Source of the DNA: Aphis gossypii | Taxonomy: Eukaryota; Arthropoda; Insecta; Hemiptera; Aphididae | Direction of reading: 5' to 3' | Assembly: GCF_020184175.1 (NCBI RefSeq) | Contig: NC_065531.1 | Location: 83,484,604-83,548,603 of the forward strand | Length of the DNA: 64,000 nucleotides | Shown here: piece after piece, positions 24,840 through 37,076 of the stretch | Numbering within the stretch: position 1 is the stretch's first letter | Layout of the letters: every line of letters starts with the position of its first letter | The notes under the pieces: model-generated | What the model saw: the letters and a program-made list of their open reading frames with translations, nothing else | Told to the model about the DNA's origin: nothing | Database searches by the model: none | Program-made: the position numbers and the translations under genes

Positions 24840-27800
24840 ATCCTCACGGATGATGTTTTATCCCCAATTTTTGTTCGGTTTCCACCTATAATATACCTAT
24901 ATGCTTTGCCTTCCATTTACCTATCCTATACATAATACTGCTGTAATTGTTTTATGAATATATAATATATTGGCAGGTACCTATCTATACATAACTCATT
25001 TAAGCGATAAACCGATGATATTAAAATCTCAAGCTTGGAAAAAATCACCTCATCTAAATAAAATGTTCGTTTTCGTTTTAACGACTTGCTAGAATATTTT
25101 ACTTCACTAAAGTTAAAATAAAAACCTAAAACATTGGATTAAACGACGCTTTATATATGATTAATATAATAATATAAATAAAAATTATTGTTATCATTGA
25201 ATTTATAGTATGATTCGTTTCTGTTATTGGTGGTGTGTGGTGTGCCTTGTTTACGGTTGCAAAACGATACATTTTTTTAATGCAATATTTCAGTAGTTGG
25301 TACCTATATAACCTACACTCACTCACTCGTACGTGATGAGTGGTCATAATAACAGCTATATTATGAAGAATAAATAATTTTTTATGACTATTAACTATCT
25401 GTTTACCTATACAATTATAGATAAAATGAGAACAAATGAATGTAATAAAACGCTGTAAAGTGTGGAAGTATATACATATAAATAATGTATATACTATATA
25501 TTATACTTATACACGTCATGAATAGATCAGTAGTTGAGTAAAAATATATAAAAATTTCAAACATTAAATCATTCCAACAAAACTTGTGGTATTATTACAT
25601 TGTGTTTACTAATAAAAGTCCATGATATTTATTACTGTACAGACGTGAGGTAAGAAAATTTTTATTTTTGTACAACAGCGCATGATGTAGAATATAGTAC
25701 ATAGCCCATAAGTATGGGTAAATTGTCAACGATTTATTCATTATATAATAATTTAAAAATTGTACACGATAAAAAGATAAATACCAATGAGACATTTTAA
25801 TTAAAATTTCTTACAGAATACCATTTAAATCTATTGAAATAATAATGATATATAGGTACATTTTTAAAATATTATGTTATATGTATGTTAAAATGTTTTT
25901 AATTTTTTTAATTTTTCAAACACATGAATATCTAATGGTTTTTTTCCATAAAAATGACAATCTTAATATGGATAGAACCACAGAGTAGTAGAAATTTATT
26001 AAATTTAGTGTGTACCTGCACCTGTTGAATATTAATAATTCATTTTTTACAGTTTTTATCAGTATAACAGACATAATATTTTATAAGTTCCTTAAGCATG
26101 AAAAATTATTCAATAATTAATAAAATAAAATGTATGTGACATAGTTTTTTAATAATTTCATCAATATTTCCTTGCACGACGAATGTGTGAACTGAATATA
26201 AGCAGGTGTTAAAAATGTGTTTTTCGTGTATTAAGAATATATAAATGTTTTCAAAAAAAAAAAAAAATATACAATATTTATTACATTTACGAAAACAATA
26301 TAATTGACATGAAAAATAGCATATAATATTATTATGTTTAAATATCTTATGATTGTTCTTCGATGTTTGTTTTATTAAACATCTTCGAACAAACAAATAT
26401 TTGTAGGCGTTATACCTACCTAGTTGTCTAAATTATCATATTTTTCTTTGTTAAAAAAGAACTTAGCAACAACTGGTTTATTTCTTTATAGTTTGTATGA
26501 AAAAAAATATATTAATATGTGTTATACTTCTTGTTTCGTTGAATACGTTTTAGATGTGTTATACAGCAAAAGGTGTGATATAAAATATTATTATTACTCA
26601 AAGGAAAGAATATTCATGACAGGGCGAACAACGTGTCCCGGCATTTATATTAATGCTTAATGAACACGACTGTATGCGTTAGGGGACAAAAAGTACAATA
26701 TATATATATATATAATATATTATTATTAGTATTATATTATGCGTGTTTTTTTCCCATAACATACTGTTTATACGCTGTGAAGTTATAATAGGTACGTAAC
26801 TATTTAAATTGATATAATATTTAATAAATATATATATAACAATTTAAAATGTGTTAAATATAGTTGGGTATAGTGGGTACTTATCAATTATAATACCAAA
26901 TATAGTAATAAATTGATTAATTCTAATCAGGATAAAGTAAGAATTTTAGAACCCCATACCCCACATCGAAAAATTAGAAATAACCAGATACGTAGTTATA
27001 ATGAAAGAAAATATGTTTATTCTTTACCAAAAGTTTATCCCAAGAGTTAATATTTAAGATTTAAGTATTTAAAATGTATTGAACATGTATGATAGGTAGG
27101 TAATAATAATAAAAGTAATTTAACTAATAATATCGTTATAGCATAATGACTTGATAATCTATGTATAAAATAGTTTTGAAATTATTAATAAGCTCATTTA
27201 AAATTTGTATCGACTGTGTTACTTTTTCTATCATAAAAATTTAAAAATATATCAGAAAACCTCACAGTTTGAAACAATTAATATATTGAAGAGTATACGT
27301 ATAACTAAAATTAATCATTCGATTTTAAAGTTACAAATAGGATATGATCAATGAAAAGTAAATTTTTCAATAAATTCAAAATAATATTTTGATTTAAAAT
27401 ACTAATATACAATATAATATATATATTCTATATAAATAGAATTATTATTTCTAAAAACTCTTGCAATGGACTATATTATATGCACACTAAAAAATAAATG
27501 CAATTACCCGAAAATGCTAAAAAATACTCAAAAAATTGAAAAATATAGAAAAAAGTTTTTTGACCGACCTAAGTATAATATGAATGTCGGTTAACAAAGT
27601 TTTATTCGTATTTTTAGTTTTAAAATAAATCCATAAAAAGTACCAAACCGTTTTCAGGGCTCGTGATAGGGTGAGCACGAGACCAGAGACACGCAGAGAT
27701 TTCTTTTTTTCACGCGAACATAGTATTTGCAAAAAATTTCACTACAATGTCCGAGTTGATAAGTCATTTGAAATTAGTGTTACGATTGTCATGCTTCTAG

Positions 27801-29149
27801 TGGAAGATAAAAAATAATGTTCAAAATGTACAACCCTTGATTAAGTAAAAATGTCTGTACATTGGGAGTACCCATGACAATAGTGGCTCTCATTTTACTG
27901 TATGTATCACTATATAGAGATACCATTGTCCATTGTAGACACTATTATTCAGATGTTTCAAAAAACATTACAACATGTGTTTTTTGTATGAAAATAAGAT
28001 AATAGAGGGAATAGCTAATTTGGCCGATTGTTATGCAATATGCCGAACAAAAAAAATGTCTACCTTAATTTCACTATAAAAATGATTGATTTTTTAAATT
28101 TTTTCATATCAAAAATGACTCATCGAAAATATAAAGCCATTATGGTCTGTGCATAAATGAGACGTTTTTCGTCTTCTGAAAAATACCTGCCTACTGAATT
28201 ATTAGTGGTTTTGCATCATGTCGCTGTCCGCTTTTATGATGCAAGTTCGATTCAAGTAACACGCCGACGCCGTACTTACTATACTATACATAGTTAGATT
28301 TTTATGTAAAACTGTTGTAAAAGATCAAAAAAAAAATAAAAAAAATCATTAAAAACCATTGATTATTACGTAACTTTTATAATATACTTACGCATAATTT
28401 ATACTTTTGATGTCTTAATATATTTTTGATGATTTGTAGGAATGAGCAAACAAAATGGTTTAATACACTGTAGAGAAAATAAAATCCAATCTAAGTATTT
28501 TATTTGATACATTGCCATTGTTACAAAAAGGTTTGCAATCTCTGTCATAGAACATCATGAGACAGAAAAAATATCGATTTATAATAAGTTCAGTTGTATA
28601 CTAGAACAGATCAATTAAAAATAAATATCAATTACTTGTAGTGCATTACTCTTGAAAAAAATATTAACATAAATTAGAGCTATACATCATAAAGAATATC
28701 AACATTGACAAGAGTCAAAACTCATTTATATAAATGATAAGCATAATGATAATAATTATATATTATGTAGCATTAAGCTACAGTTTGATGAACTTATTAT
28801 TCTATAATATTGTAGTTTTTTTCACGTCGTTTTGATTTTATTGTTCTGGTAATAATTTGGCTTATTACTGATTTTAATATAGATATTGACATATTGTTGG
28901 ATATAAAACGTTTCATTTCTTAGACATTTTAAATAAATCAGATGGCGTAACAATACTTATTAAAAATTCTTTGAACATAACTAATATGACCTCAAATGTA
29001 ATACCTAGTTGTAATTCTCTAGGAATACATTTTAATTGTAAATCAAATACATATAAAATATATCCCCAAGTTTAATTGATAATAATTGAAGGTCTTAATA
29101 TTAATTTGAATAATTGTAAAAATTGTACAAAAACTATTTTTGAAGGGAT
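24840..29149. other. Gene desert, AT-rich
   Basis: No coding feature is supported. A (TA)n tract lies at 26699-26720. A GC-richer patch at 27655-27720 contains a small hairpin (CTCGTG with CACGAG). A patch at 28190-28275 (GTCGCTGTCCGC, CACGCCGACGCCG) is also GC-richer but without a frame. Confidence 0.35.
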
Positions 29150-29780
29150 ATAGACAGGGCCGTATTTACAATTTTTGCGCCCTGGGTCAACCATATTTTA
29201 ACGCCCCCTCCCCCCTCCAAAAAAAAATTCACTATTTTGATTTTTCTCAATAACTTTTTTTTAGTTATAATTGTGTATTACGTAACTACGTAAGCTTTAA
29301 TTTTTCAATCTGTCATGTTTTTATTACTATTACTAAAATCTAGGTTTAACAACATATTATACATTGCAAAACAAAAAATTTACAAAACTGAATATAAATG
29401 GTAGGTAGATACAATAATTATAATTTTTTTCTAGACTGTTTATATTGGCAAACTCTTCAATAATATCTTTGTAGTCTAATTCTCTTGTTATTTCCGATTC
29501 TATGTTGAGAATAGCTAATGCATTCAGTCTTTCATCTTTCATTGTTGATCTTAAATAACTTTTAACTCTCTTTAGTGTAGAGAAAGATCGTTCAGCTGAA
29601 CAATTTGTAGCTGGAGTACAAAGTATCATTCTCAATGCAATATCAATGTATGGATAGACTTCTACAAGGTTGTTGTTTCTTAAATAACTACTCATTTCTA
29701 AAATTGTTTTAGGAAAAACACATTTTTGTTTTTTTAAACTTTTAATATGACTTTGGAAATGCACACATTCTATAGAGAAT
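29150..29780 (-). pseudogene. hAT-family transposase, C-terminal dimerisation domain fragment
   Basis: A 135-codon frame (29357-29764) carries the typical end of hAT transposases: PYIDIALRMILCTPATNCSA, ERSFSTLKRVKSYLRSTM, then DERLNALAILNIES. In this family the region mediates dimerisation of the transposase. The catalytic DDE part and the N-terminal zinc finger (BED type) are absent upstream, so the copy is truncated. Just beyond the stop, 29155-29215 reads CAGGGCCGTATTTAC and GCGCCCTGGG, a terminal sequence style common in hAT elements, so this side of the transposon end may survive. The other end was not found. Confidence 0.75.
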
Positions 29781-30925
29781 GAGGATCCTAAATCGTTTTA
29801 TATCGAATATAGATGGACCACAATGTTTTCGCACAAATAAACGGAACATTTTAAGTTGTCCGCTCTTATCTTCTAAGACCGTGATAGATGATAATAACTG
29901 TGGTTATGTCATTGTTGTCTATTTACAACCGTGGTTATGTTAAAATAATATTAATAATCGTACGATGATTATTATGACTCTTTATTATAATTCGTTACGG
30001 GTAAAAAAAAAGCGTTCTTTCAGAGTGATAAAATAATACACAGTTTTTATAGCAAAAGAACATTTATCGAGTAATGGTAAAATAATGAAAAAACCAAAAA
30101 AAGTAGTAGTATAGTGAATAAACGAAAAAGATCCAATTCAAACTTGATATACCTACCTATTAATTAATCACTGCAGTAATCTACTCAATTACGATAATAC
30201 GATATCGATGAGTTACATTCTATACCAGCGTTAGTATACAGAACCAGAGCAGTTACTATTTACACCTGCCTTTTTTGTTGAATTATCAGTGATAGGTATA
30301 ATCAAACCAACATAATATGTAAATACAAAAAGTTGAAAGAACAAGTATGTGATTAATTGCATCATATTACATGTGTGAATGTGTGGTAAAAATTAAAAAT
30401 AAATATAAATACATAACTTAAGTACCAAAATAGCTAATATAGTAATATCACAAAATATCAAATTGTTAATAGAAAGTACTTGTAATCATGAAAAGCTTTA
30501 CAACCTTTTATTTTTTAATAAACTATTTTAAATTATAGTCTATAATATACATAATGATCAATTATAATTTATAATAAAAATTTAATAATTTATTTTAGGT
30601 AATTTTTTTGGAAAGTTCATGTATTTTTATGCAAAATAGTATGAGCTGCCACAGATACTTCTAAAAATTTTTAATTATAATTAACAAGTTACCATTTATG
30701 CTATTGTTTGTATCACATGTAGATTGAACTTCTATCACACTTGTATTCATATTAACATCATTTAATATATCCAAATAAACATTTTCAATATCAATGTCAT
30801 TATTATATAAATTTCCATTTATGTTGTTTCTTTCTAAAACTGTCAAAATGTTGAAATTTAATTTTAATTTTTAATTCATTAAAATTAACACTTAAAGGAA
30901 TAAAGATAAGGAGCAGCTAAGGTAA
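29781..30925. other. Intergenic, no gene recognised
   Basis: AT-rich. A 61-codon minus-strand frame at 30661-30846 is Asn-rich and has no recognisable motif; it may be a decayed piece of the neighbouring transposon. Nothing else is supported. Confidence 0.35.
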
Positions 30926-31131
30926 GGTTTTGATTAAAACAATTGCATTTTTCAACTATCATTCTAGAATTGTATGAACTGTCATGCAATTTCAAGTTTT
31001 TTTTTTATAATAAATTTAAATGATTTAATATTGTCTAAAAACCTAAAAATACTTGAAATTTCTTGACAGTTCATACAATTATAAAGATGATTGATGAAAA
31101 ATTCAATTGTTTGAATCAAAATTTTAACGCA
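30926..31131. mobile_element. Foldback MITE with arms of about 75 bp
   Basis: The left arm (30926-31000: GGTTTTGATTAAAACAATTG, CATTTTTCAACTATCATT, AATTGTATGAACTGTCA, TTTCAAGT) is the inverted copy of 31049-31126 (ACTTGAAATTTCTTGACAGT, TCATACAATT, AAAAATTCAATTGTTTGAAT, CAAAATTTT). The central spacer is about 50 bp. No coding capacity. The size and structure fit a small foldback transposon; flanking duplication is not clear. Confidence 0.7.
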
Positions 31132-31459
31132 TTATCATTTAGTCAATTTTGGTTTTAGAGCTATATGGTAAAAAGGATCAAATTGACTCAAAAGACTAGA
31201 TCTATCCAAATTATTGTGTCAGCCGCTCAGAATGGATGAACGTTATTGCTGGCCAATAATAATAAACGACGTTGTATTCGTTGTCAGGGGGTTTCTAGGG
31301 TACCAAAATAATATTCCGATCGAATTGATTCGCATTTGCAAATTTGAGACGTTTACGCATTAAGTTTGAACATTAAAAAAAAAACTCAATAAAATGGATT
31401 TTTTAGGTCTGACGATAATATCATTTACTACCGATAAAGTTTTAGATATTAAAGACACC

Positions 31460-32083
31460 ACATCAACACCACAATCGCTACCACGAGCGGCAGAAACGTG
31501 ACGGAAAGTTTGCTGGCTCTAACCCTCGGGGTCGTTGATACGGCAGACGCCGTCGGCGAGGACGGCGAATGCGATGCAAACGCTATTTTGGAAAAATATG
31601 TGGGAGAAATACCAGCTGCGCAACAACTAGCCCCCCGCGAACGACAAGAGAAAAAAGGTAATTCGTTATTACTTATTACAGTTATTACTGATTTAAATCA
31701 ACGATATAATATATTTTTCTTAAGAACAAGAATTGATTGTATCGATGAGCCGATCGTTGCATGGCGGCGGAGACGCGCCGGAAGGTTTGTCAGCGCCAAC
31801 CCTGGTGGCCATTGATATCTTCGATACGGCAGAAGCCGTCGTCGAGGACGAGCCAAAAGGCGAATGCGATGCAAACGCTATTTTGAAAAAAGATGCGGGA
31901 GAAATACTGGCTGCGCAACAACTAGCCAACCGCGAACGACAAGAGAGAAAAGGTAATTCGTTATTACTTATTACAGCTATTACTGATTTAAATCAACGAT
32001 ATAATATATTTTTCTTAAGAAAAAGAATTGATTGTATCGATGAGCCGATCGTCGCATGGCGACCTTTTGATCAGTAATAACTG
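31460..32083 (+). CDS. Duplicated two-exon module of unknown function (candidate repetitive protein)
   Basis: Two direct copies with a 295-bp period carry the same exon-like block. Copy 1 runs to a donor at 31657 (GAGAAAAAAG|GTAATTCG). A 67-bp intron-like spacer ends at CTTAAG (31723-31724). Copy 2 (31725-31952) ends at the same donor type, followed by the same spacer and a short third start at 32020 that stops near 32080. Splicing keeps the frame (phase 1 to phase 2), giving repeats such as CDANAILKKDAGEILAAQQL followed by ANRERQER, then ELIVSMSRS. Base composition is far richer in G and C than the flanks, as expected of coding DNA. I do not recognise the protein family. A start codon and upstream exon are not identified, and a stop lies just 5' of copy 1 in frame. 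It could be a gene fragment, a captured exon inside a transposon, or a real repetitive gene. Confidence 0.4.
31571..31960 (+). repeat. Tandem direct duplication, 295-bp period
   Basis: GCGATGCAAACGCTATTTTG occurs at 31571 and again at 31866; the following about 180 bases (AGATGCGGGAGAAATAC-type block, GCGCAACAACTAGCC, CGCGAACGACAAGAG, GGTAATTCGTTATTACTTAT, AACGATATAATATATTTTTC) match almost base for base. The region upstream of each copy is related but more diverged. Confidence 0.9.
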
Positions 32084-32191
32084 TAATAAGTAATAACGAA
32101 TTACCTTTTTTCTCTTGTCGTTCGCGGTTGGCTAGTTGTTGCGCAGCCAGTATTTCTCCCGCATCTTTTTTCAAAATAGCGTTTGCATCGC
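32070..32191 (-). repeat. Inverted third copy of the 295-bp module
   Basis: The sequence from TCAGTAATAACTGTAATAAG through GGTTGGCTAGTTGTTGCGCA to AAATAGCGTTTGCATCGC is the reverse complement of the module at 31866-31980. It joins directly to the end of the second direct copy, so the pair forms a large palindrome with almost no spacer. It shares the AAAAAAGATGCGGG version with copy 2 but the GAGAAAAAAGG and ACAGTTATTACTG versions with copy 1. Confidence 0.9.
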
Positions 32192-32195
32192 ATAA

Positions 32196-32799
32196 TATAG
32201 TTAAACTTTCGATATTTTTTAACTCCTGTGTAGCTAAATTAACAATAATAAAAATAAAAAAATACTAAACTTTTCAAAAGAAAATTAAAAAATTACATTT
32301 ACTCGACCATGCAATACTTCCTAGTTCCTGATATAATATTTTGAATTTTTTCATTCAAACAAAACGCTCGAGAAATAGATTGATATTATGCAGTTAGATG
32401 AAAACACCTACAAAGTGTGTAACAATGGAATAACATAGAAAAATTCAATAAAACGCAAAGTAAAAGTTTACTTTTGATGTATCTGTCGCATGAAACGAAT
32501 TACGTAAGAAATTTAAATACATTTTCCAGATCACACACAAAATTTAATGCACTTCGCATCTTGAAATCCGAGCTTCTCGTAGTAATAATAATAATGGTCT
32601 GCGACGGACGAACTGAATGTTATATTATATAACTACAACGTTTTTATCGTATTTATCACCGATTCAGTGTATTCACGACTTATATTACAACTCGAGTTGC
32701 AGGATCCTCTTAACTATAATGAAGTCAACTGAGTTGGCATTTTGTAATAATATGAAGTCGGAGTTTGCGTCTCGACTATTATTTGAATTCGTACGAAAA
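32196..32799. other. Intergenic, no gene recognised
   Basis: AT-rich with an (AAT)n/(AATAAT) run at 32581-32595. A 67-codon frame at 32617-32820 has no recognisable features. Confidence 0.35.
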
Positions 32800-33350
32800 A
32801 CTCTGATAGCGCTATCGTGACGACACGGTGGGTCTCGGTCCGCCCGTCCTTTATGTGATAACTACCTCGGACCTACGTATCGTCGTCATCGTTTCAGTTC
32901 GGCGGCAGCAGCTGTGCGACATATTATATAAACAAAACTACCCTTTTTCGTTCTAGTTTACGTATTATACTGTATAATATACTACATATAATGATAACAA
33001 TATAAAATACAGTATAAATAGATAGGTAGGTACCTACCGCGGGTCCGCGAGATATGGCGTTTCGTCCGAGCGATAGGACGGCAAAAACGTTAATTAAAAC
33101 AAAACCCAGACAAAGACAACGACTACCAACGAACATTTGCATTATTATTATTAAACGGATAAAAAGAAAACCATCCTTTGAAGATGTCAAAGATGCCAAA
33201 AAAAGCGAAAAAACGTCGTGAAAAAGCATAGGCGAATAAATAGACCGCACACAAGGCGGTGTCCGTCCGTCTACCGCAGTTACTACGGTAACCTTTGAAT
33301 AATATATCATCGGTCGGTTGGTCGGCGGGTTATTACGTTTTGTTTCCAAC
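32800..33350. promoter_or_regulatory. GC- and CpG-richer island, possible promoter or untranslated exon
   Basis: Blocks such as CGACACGGTGGGTCTCGGTC, CGCCCGTCC, TTCAGTTCGGCGGCAGCAG, CCGCGGGTCCGCGAG and GTCCGTCCGTC are unlike the surrounding AT-rich DNA. A TCAGTT at 32894 resembles an insect initiator. A 141-codon minus-strand frame (32924-33349) spans much of the island but has no family resemblance; long openings are expected where GC rises. I read this as a likely promoter or 5' leader of a gene whose coding exons I cannot see here. Confidence 0.3.
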
Positions 33351-34639
33351 GAATTATGCGAACGGTGTGTTTTTTATTGTATATTTATGCGCTATTTGCA
33401 CGTATATAATGTTGATATATATGTATATATATAGGTGTATATACCTGTACATTTATACTGAATACATACACGCATTAAAATATTTAATATTTTATAAATA
33501 AAATACACTATAGACAACAGGAGTGATTTATTCGTTATTTTGGATACGTATGTTCACGAGACACCACGAGTTTCGTAAAAAAAAAACAAAATAATATGAG
33601 TTTTAATTTTTTTTTTACGAAAAACAAAAAGCACAAGCATTACAATATATTATTATCTATTTCTGCAGTCACCACTCATCATACGCATTGAATTACACGT
33701 CATAGGTTATTACCACATACGATTTGCATTCAATTATTTTACAATTTATAGAATTGATATGTAGTTAATTATCATTGTATTTATTTCACGGGAATAAAAC
33801 ATAAACAATAAAGGTTTTAATAATTTTTAAATATGGCTCTTGGACTGTATAATACTATAATATCATTACCGTGTTATTTTTATTGCACACAAATGTAACA
33901 CTAAAGTATATTGTACTATACATTACATGCAGTAAGCGAAAATATTTTATATATAGATATTGACATTTTAAATTATAATGTAAAGGTATCAAAATATTTA
34001 AATATTTTAGCATATAATTTTGTATCCTGTTCAAATGATTAGACTGGAGTGAATGAAAATACTAAATAATGTAGGTATTAATGTTTAAAAATGTATCTAA
34101 CCAAATACCTAATTGATATATTATCTTATACTTCAAAAACTAATATTAGAGATCATTATCTGTAGTTTAATTGTTTTTATGATCCAAATAATTTTTACTT
34201 TGGTAAGGAGACTACCTAATAAAAATAAACAAATATAAAACTTCACTACATATTATATAATATTATTTCAATATCTTAATAAAATCATAGGAATTACTAA
34301 CTGATCGAAATGTGGAAGTCTTGTTAAATATTTTTAGTAATAAAATAAATAAATTAATTGAATTCTCTACTACTGTATAATCTATTTAAAAAATTCATTA
34401 AAAAAAAAAAACCAAATAAAATAGGTAAAACCATAAATGTCTAGTGCTCAATTAGATTTAAACAAAAAGTACACACATAAAAACTTAAAGCCCCTTTCAT
34501 TGATAAATTAAAATAACATTACATAAAATACAGAAATATATACTTATCAAACTAATATAATAATTCATATTTTAAAAAACAATCCGATTTATCATGCAAA
34601 AATACTAAAACAACATGAAATTTAATAAATACGGCAACT
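33351..34639. other. Intergenic, AT-rich
   Basis: No supported feature except short TA-rich runs near 33410-33440. Confidence 0.4.
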
Positions 34640-35125
34640 GTTAGCACTAAGAAACTTTCACTTCCTATAAATTCCGTATATAAAAATAATTTAAATACCA
34701 TGGTTATTGACAAAAATGAAATATTAAATGAATTTAATAAATACTATGTAAATATTGGAAAAAATATTCGTGAGAATATTAATTCTAAAAATGTTAATAA
34801 ATTAAGATGGAATAATCTAAACAATAACTGTCACAAATAATTTAATTTGTCTTAATCCTATTGAACTAATTGAAATAAATACCTTAATTAAGAATACTAC
34901 AAATGTTTCTTCATTTAATAAATATAGTATAACAAATCTAATTTTAAAAAAATACTGTAACCTCCTACTATAAACTATCTATACCACTAGCTATAATTTT
35001 TAATTGTTCTCTCACAACAGGAGTCTATCCCCCTATTTACAAATAAACTATAATTGTTTCACCTTATAAATCTGATGATAAAAAACTTTGTAGTAATTAT
35101 AGACCAAAATCTACTCTACAGTTCA
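34640..35125 (+). pseudogene. Decayed non-LTR retrotransposon ORF2 (linker and start of reverse transcriptase)
   Basis: Translation with frame changes gives VIDKNEILNEFNKYYVNIGK (about 34700-34760), the pre-RT region common in Jockey/CR1-type elements, then IPLAIIFNCSLTTGVYPPIY (about 34980-35040) and KSDDKKLCSNYRPKS (about 35065-35110), which match the family pattern of FN.SL.TG..P...K...V.PI.KSGD....NYRPIS. Several stops and frameshifts are present, so it is inactive. The catalytic YADD region is not in the window. Confidence 0.7.
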
Positions 35126-35521
35126 GAGCGATAATTATGTATTCATGTGAATGTTAGTTTTGAACTATCTGTATTAATGGTTTGCTATAAATGTTATTAT
35201 TTATTAAGTTATATTATTGACCATATATGAATACATAATACATGAGTATTTATAAAAAACTTCAATTGAAACGTACAAATTCATAATATTACTATAATTT
35301 TCAAACAGTTTTAATAAATATTGTTTAATTGTTTATGATTTAAATTTTTAATTGTATTACATAATTATTAGGTACATTAAAATTGTAGATGAGGAAATTC
35401 GAAGGGGTGGGTAGGGGTTTGTAACCCCTACCCGGAAATTGCAGTTAAACAATCAAATATATAGAAATACGACACAATAATTTAAAGTAATTACAAATAA
35501 TAACTGAACTAGTGTGTATTG

Positions 35522-36016
35522 TTAAAAGGACTTCACACCCGTATATGTGTTGTCTCCGTCTGACAAATGTATAAAATAATAAAAACCGTATCACACGGGT
35601 AAGAACCACTCAGGCTGTAGTCCAAATTGAGCAATCAAATTTTCACACTAAAAAGAGAAGATTTTGGACTAGATATGCAACATATTTTTATTTTTTTAAT
35701 ATCAGAATTACAAAAAAGAGTTATTCAAACACAAAAATAGGTAATGGATTTTGAAATAATGAAAACTTTTTTTGAATTAGTGATATCAAAAAATTAGAAA
35801 CGATGTTATACAGTCCAAAGTCTCTTCTTTTTAGTGTGAAAATTTGGTTGCTTAATTTGAATTACATCCCTAGTGGTTCTTGCTCGCGTAAAATGGTTTT
35901 TACTATGTTGTACCACTTGTACGTTTGTAAAACCACGGTATATTATTATTATATAATATACCGTGGTAAAACGGAGACAGCACATACAATCCGATACAGA
36001 TGAAGCGTCCTGTTAA
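35522..36016. mobile_element. TTAA-flanked foldback MITE, second copy
   Basis: Flanked by TTAA at 35522-35525 and 36013-36016. Termini: AAGGACTTCACACCCGTATA with TTGTCTCCGTC on the left; ACGGAGACAGCACATACAAT with GAAGCGTCCTG on the right. Internal arms are inverted: CAATCAAATTTTCACACTAA, AAAGAGAAGATTTTGGACT (35634-35673) against AGTCCAAAGTCTCTTCTTTT with TTAGTGTGAAAATTTGGTTG (about 35814-35855). Termini resemble the element at 9599 but the interior differs. No coding capacity. Confidence 0.75.
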
Positions 36017-37076
36017 CTATAATATTGTTTCGAATAAAATAATTATAAATTAAAATTCGTTCCCCGTAGCCCGTTTAGAACGTCAAAAATGTAACTATTA
36101 CTATTAGTATTAGATTTCTATATGGCATCGTATGGTATATGACGTACACAACTGAACAACTGACCAACAGTACAGCACTACACTGCAGTCTGCAGGTCTG
36201 TAGCCGCCAACCCACATTATATGATACCGATCGCTATAACTATACCTTAAAATTTTCATCTTTCCAACAGACTTGTACATATTCAAATTTGGTTAGAGTT
36301 TTTCATAATTATATTGTCAGTGTTGAAATGTCTAGGTAGTAGATAGTTTGGCAGTTAATTTGTAGTCTGTATAGATCGATCGTGGAATGACTGTTCAACT
36401 GTTGAAGTGTTGTGATTTGTATTATCGTTGTATTATTTTTACATACAGTAAAATGATCAAAGAATTAAAGAACAAAATACTAGGCTTTTGGCTAAGTTGC
36501 CAAAACATTAAAACAAAAAGTGCATACCTTTACATTTATAGTTTTAAAAAAGATAAATATTTACAAGCTTAAACTTTTATACTATAATCGTACAAAATTA
36601 TATACAATTTTTTACAAAAAATGTAACAAAATGTATAATCATTGTAAAAACCTCACAAAATTCAAAACAATTTAATTTGTTATAGTTTTTTCATTCACCT
36701 CCTCTCCTGCAAAACATCAGATACACTATACTGGTTCTAAGATAAATAAATAATCTAAGACCGTGGTACCGTTTGTGAGGGATTCTGTATAGGCAATAAT
36801 ACAATTTATAGTGTGTGGGTCATTATAGTTTAGGCAAAGCACAAATTAAGATAGTTCATCTTTCTACAAAATTACAACACTATCTATACTTAATATGTTA
36901 TACGTAGCGAATAGTAAATAGACTTTAATGTTTGTGTTGATGTAGTTATAAAAGGGGACACTAATAATTATTGTTCTCGCATACGCACGCGTATGTCACC
37001 AATTTGATATAATTGATAAATAAATGATTTTCAAATTATCGGACTATCCTGTTGATGGATTCGAATTTAAAAGTAC
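36017..37076. other. Intergenic; slightly GC-richer patch at 36135-36400
   Basis: The patch (CAGTCTGCAGGTCTGTAGCC, ACCGATCGCTATAAC, GATCGATCGTGGAATGACTG) is more complex than the flanks and carries short open frames on the plus strand (36139-36339, 36387-36572) without family resemblance. It may be a promoter or leader exon. Nothing firm. Confidence 0.25.

Noticed and set aside
32924..33349. 141-codon minus-strand frame with hydrophobic segments
   Set aside because: It coincides with a GC-richer block where stops are rarer; there is no family resemblance and the residue mix is irregular.
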